Source: Clostridium zeae
Lineage (GTDB): Bacteria; Bacillota; Clostridia; Clostridiales; Clostridiaceae
Length of the DNA: 64,000 nt
Direction of reading: 5' to 3'
NCBI RefSeq assembly: GCF_017312485.1
Contig: NZ_BMBA01000001.1
Span: 1,440,396-1,504,395 of the forward strand
Below are positions 43,957 through 51,926 of this stretch, one piece after another (the stretch's first letter is position 1; every line of letters starts with the position of its first letter). The translations under genes were made by a program, and so were the position numbers. The notes under the pieces were generated by a model. That model saw nothing but the letters and a program-made list of their open reading frames with translations. It had not been told where the DNA came from and did no database searches.

Positions 43957-45251
43957 TACATTATCACTCCAAATTTATCAAGCATCTTTTTATATCCAAG
44001 GTTAAATCCATACAAAAGTCCCCTGTCTTCTTTTCTTACCTTACTAACCCTAATACCTATCTCATGAATTGAATAGAACTTTCTGCAAAATTCTTGAAAG
44101 CATCTGTCAAGCTCCTGTGCTGACATACTTTTTGGATTAAACACACAATTCCCCATGTTATATTTACTCCAATCATGTTCAAAAATTCTATTTTCCTCCA
44201 TTAGGCGATTATAAAACTTAGTATTTGGTAATGGAGTTAAAATGTTAAAGGTAGCCATTGCAATATTATTTCTATTTATAAATTTATGCACATTCTCAAA
44301 AGTTTCAGCAGTATCATTATCATGTCCAAATGTAAAACTGGGGTTCAGGTATATACCATTCTCTTGAATCATTGCAATTTGCTCTTCATAACTAGCAATA
44401 GAATTATGTGCTTTATTCATTTTTTCCATATTTTTTTCATTAATAGTCTCTAACCCAACAACCATAATAAAACAGCCACTATCTTTAGCATATTTAATAA
44501 CATCAGGGTTACTTGTCATATTTCGCAATGTTGCTTGACTCCACCAATGAATTTTTAATGGGGTAAGTGCTTTGAACAATTCTATGCTACGTTTAGGATT
44601 TGCTGTAATTTCATCATCCACAAAGAAAAACATATCGCCATACTTTTCTTTCATTTCTTTAACTTCAGCAACAATTTCATCAATAGGTTTCACTCTATAC
44701 TGTCTTCCAAAAAAGGTAGAAACATTACAAAATTCGCAAGCATATGGACATCCTCGAGCTGTTTGAATTGTGTTAATCATCTGATATCCATCAGCCAAAA
44801 GATCTCGTCTTGGTCTTGGTAGTTCACATAATACTGGGAAGCCATCTTCATGTCTATAATATTTTTTCACATCGTTATTTTTAAAATCATTAATTAAACG
44901 TTCCCATATTCCTTCTCCCTCACCAACCATTACAGCATCAACATGCTTTGCTGCTTCTTCAGGTAATGAACTTGGATGATACCCTCCTATGACCACTGTT
45001 ACATTTCGTTTTCTAAATTCTCTTGCAATATCATAAGCGCGATTTGCTTGACTTGTCATACATGATATTCCAACTAAATCCACATTAATATTAAAATCGA
45101 TATCCTTTATATTCTCATCAATAATTTCAACATCAACATCATTTGGTATATATGATGCAATTGTTGCAAGTCCTAGTGGTGGTAGCCAAAATGGTTTTAC
45201 ACGTTCAATACCTTCTTTATGAACAGTTGGCATTATTAGCAATACCTTCAT
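43956..45251 (-). CDS. B12-binding-domain radical SAM protein (cluster, 431 aa)
   Basis: The cobalamin-binding domain occupies residues 1-130 (LLIMPT, PFWLPPLGLATIASYIP, VGISCMTSQ, VVIGGYHPSSLPEEA, VMVGEGEG). The radical SAM barrel follows with C168, C172 and C175 (CPYACEFC) and FFFVDDEITANP. The C-terminal part has the PLPNTKFYNRL motif of BchE/HpnP-like class B enzymes. It probably methylates or rearranges an intermediate. It is similar in layout but not close in sequence to the other B12-type protein at 21204-22802. A GGGGGG site precedes the ATG. Confidence 0.87.
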   Translation of the reverse strand: MKVLLIMPTVHKEGIERVKPFWLPPLGLATIASYIPNDVDVEIIDENIKDIDFNINVDLVGISCMTSQANRAYDIAREFRKRNVTVVIGGYHPSSLPEEAAKHVDAVMVGEGEGIWERLINDFKNNDVKKYYRHEDGFPVLCELPRPRRDLLADGYQMINTIQTARGCPYACEFCNVSTFFGRQYRVKPIDEIVAEVKEMKEKYGDMFFFVDDEITANPKRSIELFKALTPLKIHWWSQATLRNMTSNPDVIKYAKDSGCFIMVVGLETINEKNMEKMNKAHNSIASYEEQIAMIQENGIYLNPSFTFGHDNDTAETFENVHKFINRNNIAMATFNILTPLPNTKFYNRLMEENRIFEHDWSKYNMGNCVFNPKSMSAQELDRCFQEFCRKFYSIHEIGIRVSKVRKEDRGLLYGFNLGYKKMLDKFGVIM

Positions 45252-45350
45252 TAAATCCCCCCCTTTTGTTCCGCTTACTTAGTAAACACTTTACAAAAAT
45301 AATTTTCTTTGTATTGTTTGATTTTTATCATTTTTAGATATACAGTAAAA

Positions 45351-46088
45351 TCAACAAAATATGTAGTCAGTAGCTAAATTATCTACAAATATACTGTGAC
45401 CTGTGATATGTTTCGAAGTACACAATATATTAGTAATCTCTTCACATATTTCGCTAATTTCACTTAGTTTCATAGACAATTTTCTCTTTTTTAATGATTT
45501 CATCTCTACATTGCTTAAGTAGCTTGATAGCTGATTGTTACTTATGATATCAGTTACTATATTAATCATTCGTACACCATACCTTGCATACTCTTTAGAA
45601 AAAGATTTCATAAAACCTATACTTGCAGCCTGTGTCATTGAATATGCTGTCAAACCTTTTACGGAGTTGTATGCACATGAATCTATGATATTACAATATA
45701 AAGCTTTGCTCTCCATCAACATAGGTAAAGCATGCTTTGAAGCATAAAACATGCTGTTAATATTTTCATTAATCATTAGCTGCATCTCTTCGATGCTAAT
45801 TTCTTCAAATGACTTTGAAAAACATAAATTTATTGATGTCACAAAACAATCCAACGAAACTTTTAATGTTGAAAACTCCTCTAACATCGCAATTATAGAT
45901 TCCTTTCTACTTACGTCGATAAGCTTGCCGTGAAAATTCCCTTCCACTGTAGAGTCAGAAATTAATTTTTCCGCATAGCCGCTATTTTCAGCAGCATAAC
46001 TAAAATAAACATTGTACCCATTCTTAGCCATTGATTTGCATATCATGTAGTCCAATTCATTCAATTTGCATATAATCAAAAAGTTCAC
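45351..46088 (-). CDS. SDR-family protein with lost catalytic and cofactor motifs
   Basis: 245 residues that follow the FabG fold, as seen from MLMESKALYCNIIDSCAYNSVKGLTAYSMTQAASIGFMKSF. The NADP glycine loop is gone (ICKLNELDYM in place of TGGSRGIG), NNAG is changed to TSIN, and the YxxxK lysine is glutamine (Y149, Q153). It cannot work as a ketoreductase. It directly follows an intact FabG in the transcript, 47 bases apart, so it may be the structural half of a heteromeric reductase. It starts at a GTG with AGAGGGAG upstream. Confidence 0.75.
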   Translation of the reverse strand: MNFLIICKLNELDYMICKSMAKNGYNVYFSYAAENSGYAEKLISDSTVEGNFHGKLIDVSRKESIIAMLEEFSTLKVSLDCFVTSINLCFSKSFEEISIEEMQLMINENINSMFYASKHALPMLMESKALYCNIIDSCAYNSVKGLTAYSMTQAASIGFMKSFSKEYARYGVRMINIVTDIISNNQLSSYLSNVEMKSLKKRKLSMKLSEISEICEEITNILCTSKHITGHSIFVDNLATDYIFC

Positions 46089-46134
46089 TAGTTCTCCCTC
46101 TTTTCCATTACACTATTTTTCAATTCTGCAAAGC

Positions 46135-46905
46135 TTAAATGCAATTCAAGCCTCCGTCCGGTATAAAAACATGTCCTTGCATATAACTTGGATTTTCTTT
46201 AAAAATAAACCTTATTATATTTGCAATATCATCTGTTTTTCCAAATCTGTGCATAGGAATATTTTTTATATTGTTCTCTACAATCTTAGGCGATAATACT
46301 TTTACCATTTCGGTTTCAATAAAACCAGGCGCGATTGCATAAACACTTATTGAATGTTCGATAAGTTCAACTGCCAGAGAACGTGTGAATCCAACTATTG
46401 CAGACTTCGTTGCCGAATAATTAACCTGTGCTGCTTCACCTTTTATTCCACTTATAGATGCAATATTTACAATGATCCCGCCACCATTCTTTTTCATTAA
46501 AGGAAGTACTGCCTTTGAGCAGTTAAACGTACCAAACAAATTTGTATTTATAACACTCAACCAATCATTTTCAGGCATAGTCATAAGAAATCCATCTCTA
46601 ATAATTCCTGCATTATTAATCAAACCATATATTTTGCCGCCTTTACATTCAATGTCGTTAACACATTGATTGATAGCTGTGACATCTGCAACAGATGCCT
46701 GATATGTTAAACATTCTATACCACTATCTTTCTCAATCTCAAAAGCAGTTTCTTCAGCTGCTTTACTATCTTTTTCATATAATATTGCTATATTAAAACC
46801 AAGTTCCGCCAATTCTTTTGCAATGCTTTTTCCAATTCCTCTACTCCCACCAGTAACTATAATGGTCTTCTTTATATGATCTTTGTTTTCATACTCTTCA
46901 CTCAA
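46135..46905 (-). CDS. FabG-like 3-oxoacyl-ACP reductase (SDR), second intact copy
   Basis: About 256 residues. TGGSRGIG, LINNAGIIRDG, the catalytic serine in IASISG and YSATK are all present, and QGHVFIPDGG ends it in the FabG manner. The start is uncertain: a TTG at 46905 has AGGGTG upstream, while a GTG at 46923 abuts the stop of the preceding gene. It would reduce the beta-keto group during chain extension. It is followed by the motif-less SDR relative. Confidence 0.88.
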   Translation of the reverse strand: MSEEYENKDHIKKTIIVTGGSRGIGKSIAKELAELGFNIAILYEKDSKAAEETAFEIEKDSGIECLTYQASVADVTAINQCVNDIECKGGKIYGLINNAGIIRDGFLMTMPENDWLSVINTNLFGTFNCSKAVLPLMKKNGGGIIVNIASISGIKGEAAQVNYSATKSAIVGFTRSLAVELIEHSISVYAIAPGFIETEMVKVLSPKIVENNIKNIPMHRFGKTDDIANIIRFIFKENPSYMQGHVFIPDGGLNCI

Positions 46906-46923
46906 ATTCTCACACCCTGCCAC

Positions 46924-47742
46924 TTATATTTTTACTTGAACTATATTACATAAATCTTTACACAGCTCGTTTTCATGAGCATAAATATCCTTCAGCAATA
47001 ACTTTCCATTTTTGCTTTGGCTAATAGATTCTTGATATTTACTCCACAACTCTGCTATCAAACGGCATTTCTCCGAAGCAATTGAAAAAGAATTATCCTC
47101 CAATTCATCAGATACTTTATCTAACCAATCTGCGTATTTACTCCGTGTCATTTGGAATAAAGAAGTCAAACTGTATTTCATATCATCACTATAATCATCA
47201 TATTCTCTTAATCCCATTAAATAAGAAGTTGAACGAAGGCATTCTGAAGCATCTATCCAAATTGCACTACGATATATAATCTTTAAATCATAATTTGATG
47301 GAAAATGCTCATTAAAGCAGTTATCAATAAGAAACACTCTGCATACGCTACTAGCTTGTAACACTTCACTGATTAGAAGTTTTTCTTGTTTTCCTTCATA
47401 ATCTTGTATAAAAAAATTATTTTTAGAATCTATGTCATTTATTAATCCATACTGTTCCTTAAATTGTATTATTGGTATGCATCCATTGTTTATATATTCT
47501 CGTATCTGTTTAATTGGATATGAATAACTTTCCTTGATACATATTACTTTAACTGGATAGGCCATCCTTTGAAAAAAACGTTCTATAACATTTCTGCGAA
47601 GTGGTGAAATAACACCTGTCATTGAATCATAATCAAATTGCAAACCACACCCTAAACCAAAACAAACTGTCTCTGTAAATTTTTCCTTGTCATAATTTTG
47701 CATATATTTACTTAGGATTATCTCATCTGAATAGAATCTCAC
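46924..47742 (-). CDS. BtrH_N-like protein lacking the catalytic Cys and His (copy 3)
   Basis: 272 residues, shorter than the other three copies. KFTETVCFGLGCGLQFDY matches the post-nucleophile helix of BtrH_N, but the frame begins (GTG, GAGGTG upstream) so that the HC pair is absent. An in-frame TGA just upstream rules out extension. The histidine strand is shortened to QYGLINDIDSKNNFFIQDYEG. A reduced C-terminal helical domain remains. It directly follows an intact BtrH-like gene, mirroring the pair at 24.4-26.6 kb. Confidence 0.7.
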   Translation of the reverse strand: MRFYSDEIILSKYMQNYDKEKFTETVCFGLGCGLQFDYDSMTGVISPLRRNVIERFFQRMAYPVKVICIKESYSYPIKQIREYINNGCIPIIQFKEQYGLINDIDSKNNFFIQDYEGKQEKLLISEVLQASSVCRVFLIDNCFNEHFPSNYDLKIIYRSAIWIDASECLRSTSYLMGLREYDDYSDDMKYSLTSLFQMTRSKYADWLDKVSDELEDNSFSIASEKCRLIAELWSKYQESISQSKNGKLLLKDIYAHENELCKDLCNIVQVKI

Positions 47743-47771
47743 TCTTATATTTCACCTCAAATCTTATTGAA

Positions 47772-48860
47772 TCATACAATATTTGCATCCTCAAAAATAG
47801 TGTGCATAGTATTTCTGAGTTCATCTGAGTACTCATTTTCCAAGGACATAAGATCATCCATATTCTCTATCCTATACTTAAGTTTATCGATTTCTTTGTC
47901 ATAGATATAATTATACAAATCATTATTGAATGCTCTCCAGCTTCTCTCTAGCTTTCCAGCTATTTTACTAAGATTCACAAATCTAATATTATTAGTTATC
48001 TTTTGAGCAGTATCACAATAGCGTTTTAATGAGCTCTTATATAAAATATTACTTTTGAAGACTGCTCCTGTTGATATTAGTAACCACGCCACATTGGCAC
48101 GTATATATGCTTCGTCACAGGTATTTAATATTTCAAGAAATTCCTTCCTAAACTTTTCAACCCCTCCTACTCCAACAAATGCTTGATCTCCGAAATTAAA
48201 ATTATTACATGTCTTTAGGTACATTTTTTGAAATGATGAAAGGATCTGATTTTTTCCTAAAGTAATTGGCTTAGTTGGTGGCATTATGACCATAAACTCA
48301 TTTTCAACTGGCATCTCCTTGGCTTTTGCATTCATTGCATTTTTCAACAATTGTACTGGCATTGACTGTATATCTGGCCTATCACTCTCTGCAAAATATA
48401 CACACTGCTCCGCTTCATTAAAAGCAAGTATTTGTATATAATGAACCCCAAAATTAATATCAACACACTCTTCTATTTCACTAGAAAATGGCCTCTGTTC
48501 ATATATTTTAGGTGCATACTCATTATAAGATAAACGTACAATTACTGGTATTTTATTGCCAACATACTCACAAATCAGCTTAAAAGAATTTTCAAATGTA
48601 TCATAATTGTAAGTTATTACATCTAACCCTAGCGTATTTGCCGCATCAATTGTAATATTGGATGTATAACCACTTAAGCTTAAATATGGTACATCAGCAT
48701 TATAAGAATGCGGCTTACAACAAAATGTAGCAAGTGTACCTGCTAGTCCAAGTAAATCATGAAAAGTTAAATCAGTGCCATAGTAATGTATAATGTCACG
48801 CACTGCCACAGTCTCGCAATGCATACCTATCCTATGAATATCTTTATATTTCTCAATCAT
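47772..48860 (-). CDS. BtrH_N/DUF4872-like protein with Cys-His intact (copy 4)
   Basis: 362 residues. The nucleophile region is MHCETVAVRDIIHYYG with H14 and C15, as in BtrH-type acyltransferases. The second histidine is in FGVHYIQILAFNE and an aspartate follows in FAESD. The C-terminal helical part contains GGVEKFRKEFLEIL, in keeping with DUF4872. It probably takes an acyl group from an ACP to a cysteine and hands it to an amine. It lies second in the transcript, right after the phosphopantetheinyl transferase, and before its Cys-less relative. Confidence 0.78.
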   Translation of the reverse strand: MIEKYKDIHRIGMHCETVAVRDIIHYYGTDLTFHDLLGLAGTLATFCCKPHSYNADVPYLSLSGYTSNITIDAANTLGLDVITYNYDTFENSFKLICEYVGNKIPVIVRLSYNEYAPKIYEQRPFSSEIEECVDINFGVHYIQILAFNEAEQCVYFAESDRPDIQSMPVQLLKNAMNAKAKEMPVENEFMVIMPPTKPITLGKNQILSSFQKMYLKTCNNFNFGDQAFVGVGGVEKFRKEFLEILNTCDEAYIRANVAWLLISTGAVFKSNILYKSSLKRYCDTAQKITNNIRFVNLSKIAGKLERSWRAFNNDLYNYIYDKEIDKLKYRIENMDDLMSLENEYSDELRNTMHTIFEDANIV

Positions 48861-48894
48861 TTACAATAACCTCTCAAAATCAAATTCATACATT

Positions 48895-49602
48895 TTAGTT
48901 TTCTATATCTTCCAAGGACTCAAAAAATTGTTTGATACTCTTCGTATCAATATTTATATCAATAAACGTAGGTAACACTATTGTTACTACATATCCATAT
49001 AAAACAATAGTTTGAAATTTAAACTGTTTAAAATAAGAATATGTACCATACCAAACATCATTTTCTAATCTTATACTCTCTATCTCATATTTCCTTAAAC
49101 CTTCTATTAATCCGGTCTTAAGTGCCTTCGATAAAGCTTCCTTTGCAGTCCACAAAATTATATGTAATCCATATGGAAGAAATTTTATTTTTTCTTTCTC
49201 TGAACATATAAGCTCTATTGCTTCAAAACGATTCTTATCATCATACTCTAAGTCAATGCCTAAAAACTCTGTTAAATTAGAGGCAATTGAAACACTTACA
49301 TTACCTTTATGAGAGATAGATATATAATATTGTTGTTCGCCATTCGTGTCTATCAGAGGTTCGCCAGAAAAACCATTTCTCACAGTTATTTCATTCATTG
49401 ACAAATTATCTGCCAATCCACTCACGGCACATTTAGCTGAATATCTACCAATTAAAAATTCTTTTTTTTTAATCTTTCCATGTAAATTTAAAAAATGAAT
49501 ATTTTCCTTCTCAGATAAACTTTCTTTCATACTTCGCGCATCTACAAATTGTGAACATATTGCAATACAAGTATTCAATTTTTCATTTACTTCTTTGAAC
49601 AT
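48895..49602 (-). CDS. Sfp-type 4'-phosphopantetheinyl transferase
   Basis: 235 residues. The family signatures are clear: GRYSAKCAV near residue 52, the CoA-binding SISHKG near 93, GIDLEYDD (magnesium site) near 114 and WTAKEALSKALKTGL near 148. It moves the phosphopantetheine arm of CoA to the serine of the two cluster ACPs, making them active. It is the first gene of the minus-strand cluster, next to rnpB. No strong ribosome binding site is at the right distance from the ATG at 49602 (GGAGAGGG is about 22 bases away), so translation may be weak or the start may differ. Confidence 0.9.
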   Translation of the reverse strand: MFKEVNEKLNTCIAICSQFVDARSMKESLSEKENIHFLNLHGKIKKKEFLIGRYSAKCAVSGLADNLSMNEITVRNGFSGEPLIDTNGEQQYYISISHKGNVSVSIASNLTEFLGIDLEYDDKNRFEAIELICSEKEKIKFLPYGLHIILWTAKEALSKALKTGLIEGLRKYEIESIRLENDVWYGTYSYFKQFKFQTIVLYGYVVTIVLPTFIDINIDTKSIKQFFESLEDIEN

Positions 49603-50305
49603 AATTATATTTTTTACTACACACCCTCTCCATTAAAGCAATCAATTTTCTTTCTTAATATAAATATCTTTTATAATAGTTTTGGGATATTGAAGCATTA
49701 TTCTTCTTACAAGATACATAACAATATTGCAACGCACCTTTATTAATTTAGGTTAATTTACTTTTGAAATTATTTTTATTTTTGGAATGTTTTTGTTAAG
49801 ATATGTTTCAAATCTTCTCTCAGGTTAATTATTTTAGATTTTATCTATATGTTTTTAATTGTTCCATAGAATTGTGTATTATTTTTTCCATTTATATTTC
49901 ATTTTTCCACTTAACGACAAATACTTTTATATCACTTACATTACTACATTATTCTATAAAAAACAAGCATTTATTGTAAATTATATATATATTTACATTT
50001 TCTTTGTTACATCTATGTAAATTCGTTACTTTATAGCTTTTTTTATGTCTCATAGTGTTATAAAGATTCAAAATATAACTAAATTTGTAACATCGCTATT
50101 TATTAATACCGGCTAATAATATTCAATATAATAGTTGAATTTTTTTCATCTATAATTTTTCAATCTCTTTATCCCCATACTTATTAGTAATAGTTAGATT
50201 TATAAAAGGAATCATCGAAGACAATTAAGTTAAACGAAGACAAGCCATATACTCAGTTTTTTAAAGAAAGCTTTTAAATAACTTAAAATATTGTTAAAAT
50301 AAGAA
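49603..50305. other. Long AT-rich region upstream of the biosynthetic cluster
   Basis: About 700 bases with no gene. It must hold the promoter of the main cluster transcript. A weak candidate on the minus strand is TTGTCG with TATAAA at an 18-base distance (about 49897-49922 region). No regulator gene and no obvious operator repeat are present. The very high A+T content makes box searching unreliable. Confidence 0.4.
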
Positions 50306-50338
50306 AAAGAAAACCACCACGCTTTAACGTGGTGGTTT
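50304..50338 (-). terminator. Terminator of rnpB
   Basis: AAACCACCACG (50311-50321) and CGTGGTGGTTT (50328-50338) form a perfect 11-bp stem. On the minus strand it is followed by TTCTTTTTCTT, right after the RNase P RNA. Confidence 0.8.
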
Positions 50339-50345
50339 TCATATA

Positions 50346-50724
50346 TGCGAGATAAGTCTGTAAGCCGAGTTCTGTATTTGACAATCATCTATCTAGGCCC
50401 AACGTTGCCGAGGGGCTCCAGCGATACACCCAGAGGCGGGACGGGCAATCCCATAATGCCTCTCTATTCGATCTTGCTCCAGGTGGGGTTTACAGAGCCG
50501 TGAAGTCGCCATCACGCTGGTGAGCTCTTACCTCGCCTTTCCACCCTTACCAGATGATATAAATATCATACTCATTCTTAAAAAGAATTCTGGCGGTATA
50601 TCTCTGTTGCACTTTCCTTCGAGTCGCCTCGACTGGACGTTATCCAGCACCCTGCCCTGCGGAGCTCGGACTTTCCTCTCCTGACTGTCGTCAGCAGCGA
50701 TTGTCTGGCTTACTCGCAAGATTT
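50346..50724 (-). ncRNA. rnpB: RNase P RNA
   Basis: Catalytic RNA that trims the 5' ends of precursor tRNAs. On the minus strand the 5' end reads GCGAGTAAGCCAGACAATCG, followed by the universally conserved GAGGAAAGTCCGAGCTCC (about 50665-50682). The 3' end contains CAGAACTCGGCTTACAGACT. The middle includes GGGTAAGAGCTCACCAG-like strands of the specificity domain. The exact ends are approximate. It is followed by a strong terminator and has its promoter in the AT-rich stretch to the right. Confidence 0.95.
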
Positions 50725-50932
50725 ATCTTATCATAATAATCGACATAAAGCAAATAATTTTTCTTAGTATATTTAATATAATATGACTAAATTTTTCTAC
50801 TATCAGTTTATAATTTTATATGGACAACCCTATAATTAAGCCTATATTTAAAAAACTCTTTTCAAAACTTAAAAAATCTCAAAAAGATAGTCCTAAGTTT
50901 AGAGTTATCAATCCCTAGTAAATAATCACAAA

Positions 50933-51679
50933 TTAATGAATAAATACAGCCCATAAATGTGATATAGGCATCACCAAGATAAGTGCTGGTATCATATTGG
51001 CTACTGGAAAGTTCTTAATCTCACTTATGCGAAAACCTGTTGCTAACATTATTATTCCACCACATGCAGTAAAATCAGCAATCATATTTGGTGTAGTCAT
51101 TGGTAATATAAAGGTCGCTCCAAAAAACAAAGTAAGTAATATAACTATTTGGGGAATACAAATGAATCCTACTAATATTCCAAGACTAGCTGCAAATATT
51201 CCTGCTGTAAAAAGGTCTAGAATTGACTTTGTAATTAATATTGAGTGATCTCCTGTCATACCTTCATTTAATGCACCAAATATACCAGTTCCACTGGCAC
51301 AAAATAAAATCAATATTCCAACAAACTTCTCCATAAAAGCATCTTGATTTTCTAAGGTAACTGCAACTTCATCATAAACATCGTTTTTATTACTAGAAAA
51401 TAATCCTTCAATAGGTTCTTTAGCTTTTTTAGCCCACTTACCTATTATCTCTTCTAACTTAATCAATTCACCAATAGCGCTTCCAAGTATTAAGGCTAGG
51501 ATTACGGCAGGAAGAGTGTGTACTCTTACTATATAATTCACGCCCATTCCCATTGATGCTACTCCAAAAGTTAATGGCAAAGCTTTTCTTAATCTCACTG
51601 GTATTTTATCACCTAAAATTGCTCCTATTATTCCTCCAAAAAGTACTGTACATGCATTAACTATTACTCCAATTGGCAT
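50933..51679 (-). CDS. DUF554 family membrane protein
   Basis: 248 residues with about seven hydrophobic segments. The first block PIGVIVNACTVLFGGIIGAILG and the segments LTFGVASMGMGVNYI and GTGIFGALNEGMTGDHSIL are typical of DUF554 (YdfK/YqgA-like) proteins. The function is not established; some relatives are thought to be transporters. A loop of charged residues spans about 80-110. GGAGGATAA precedes the ATG at 51679. It is divergent from nothing nearby and is probably monocistronic. Confidence 0.88.
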   Translation of the reverse strand: MPIGVIVNACTVLFGGIIGAILGDKIPVRLRKALPLTFGVASMGMGVNYIVRVHTLPAVILALILGSAIGELIKLEEIIGKWAKKAKEPIEGLFSSNKNDVYDEVAVTLENQDAFMEKFVGILILFCASGTGIFGALNEGMTGDHSILITKSILDLFTAGIFAASLGILVGFICIPQIVILLTLFFGATFILPMTTPNMIADFTACGGIIMLATGFRISEIKNFPVANMIPALILVMPISHLWAVFIH

Positions 51680-51800
51680 TTTAATTATCCTCCATTAACT
51701 AACTCATATAATTTATAACTAAAAAGGATTCAAAACACCTTCTAGTCTAAACCTCATTTTATTATAATTTAGACCATTACTATGAAGCAATTCAGAATTA

Positions 51801-51835
51801 GAAAAGATATATTCCATTTTGGAATATATCTTTTC
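51801..51835 (-). terminator. Terminator of the LysR gene
   Basis: AAAAGATATATTCCA (51802-51816) and TGGAATATATCTTTT (51820-51834) are perfect 15-bp complements around a three-base loop, with a T-rich end on the minus strand, about 90 bases past the LysR stop. Confidence 0.65.
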
Positions 51836-51926
51836 TTAATATGCCTTAAACAACTGATATCATATTCTTATAAATATGATTCTACTGTGATTATTAATTA
51901 TTTAAGTTTTATTATTTATTTATCCA

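Noticed and set aside
48660..48677. An 18-base string shared between repeat copy B (53650-53667 region) and the BtrH-like gene
   Set aside because: The match lies inside a coding frame (codons for LSGYTS) and does not extend on either side, so in AT-rich DNA of this length chance is enough.
17395..49602. Locus considered as a fatty acid synthesis (fab) operon
   Set aside because: It has no fabD, fabH or enoyl reductase, duplicates KS with inactive partners, and adds GT, deacetylase, radical SAM and exporter genes, which does not fit primary FAS.
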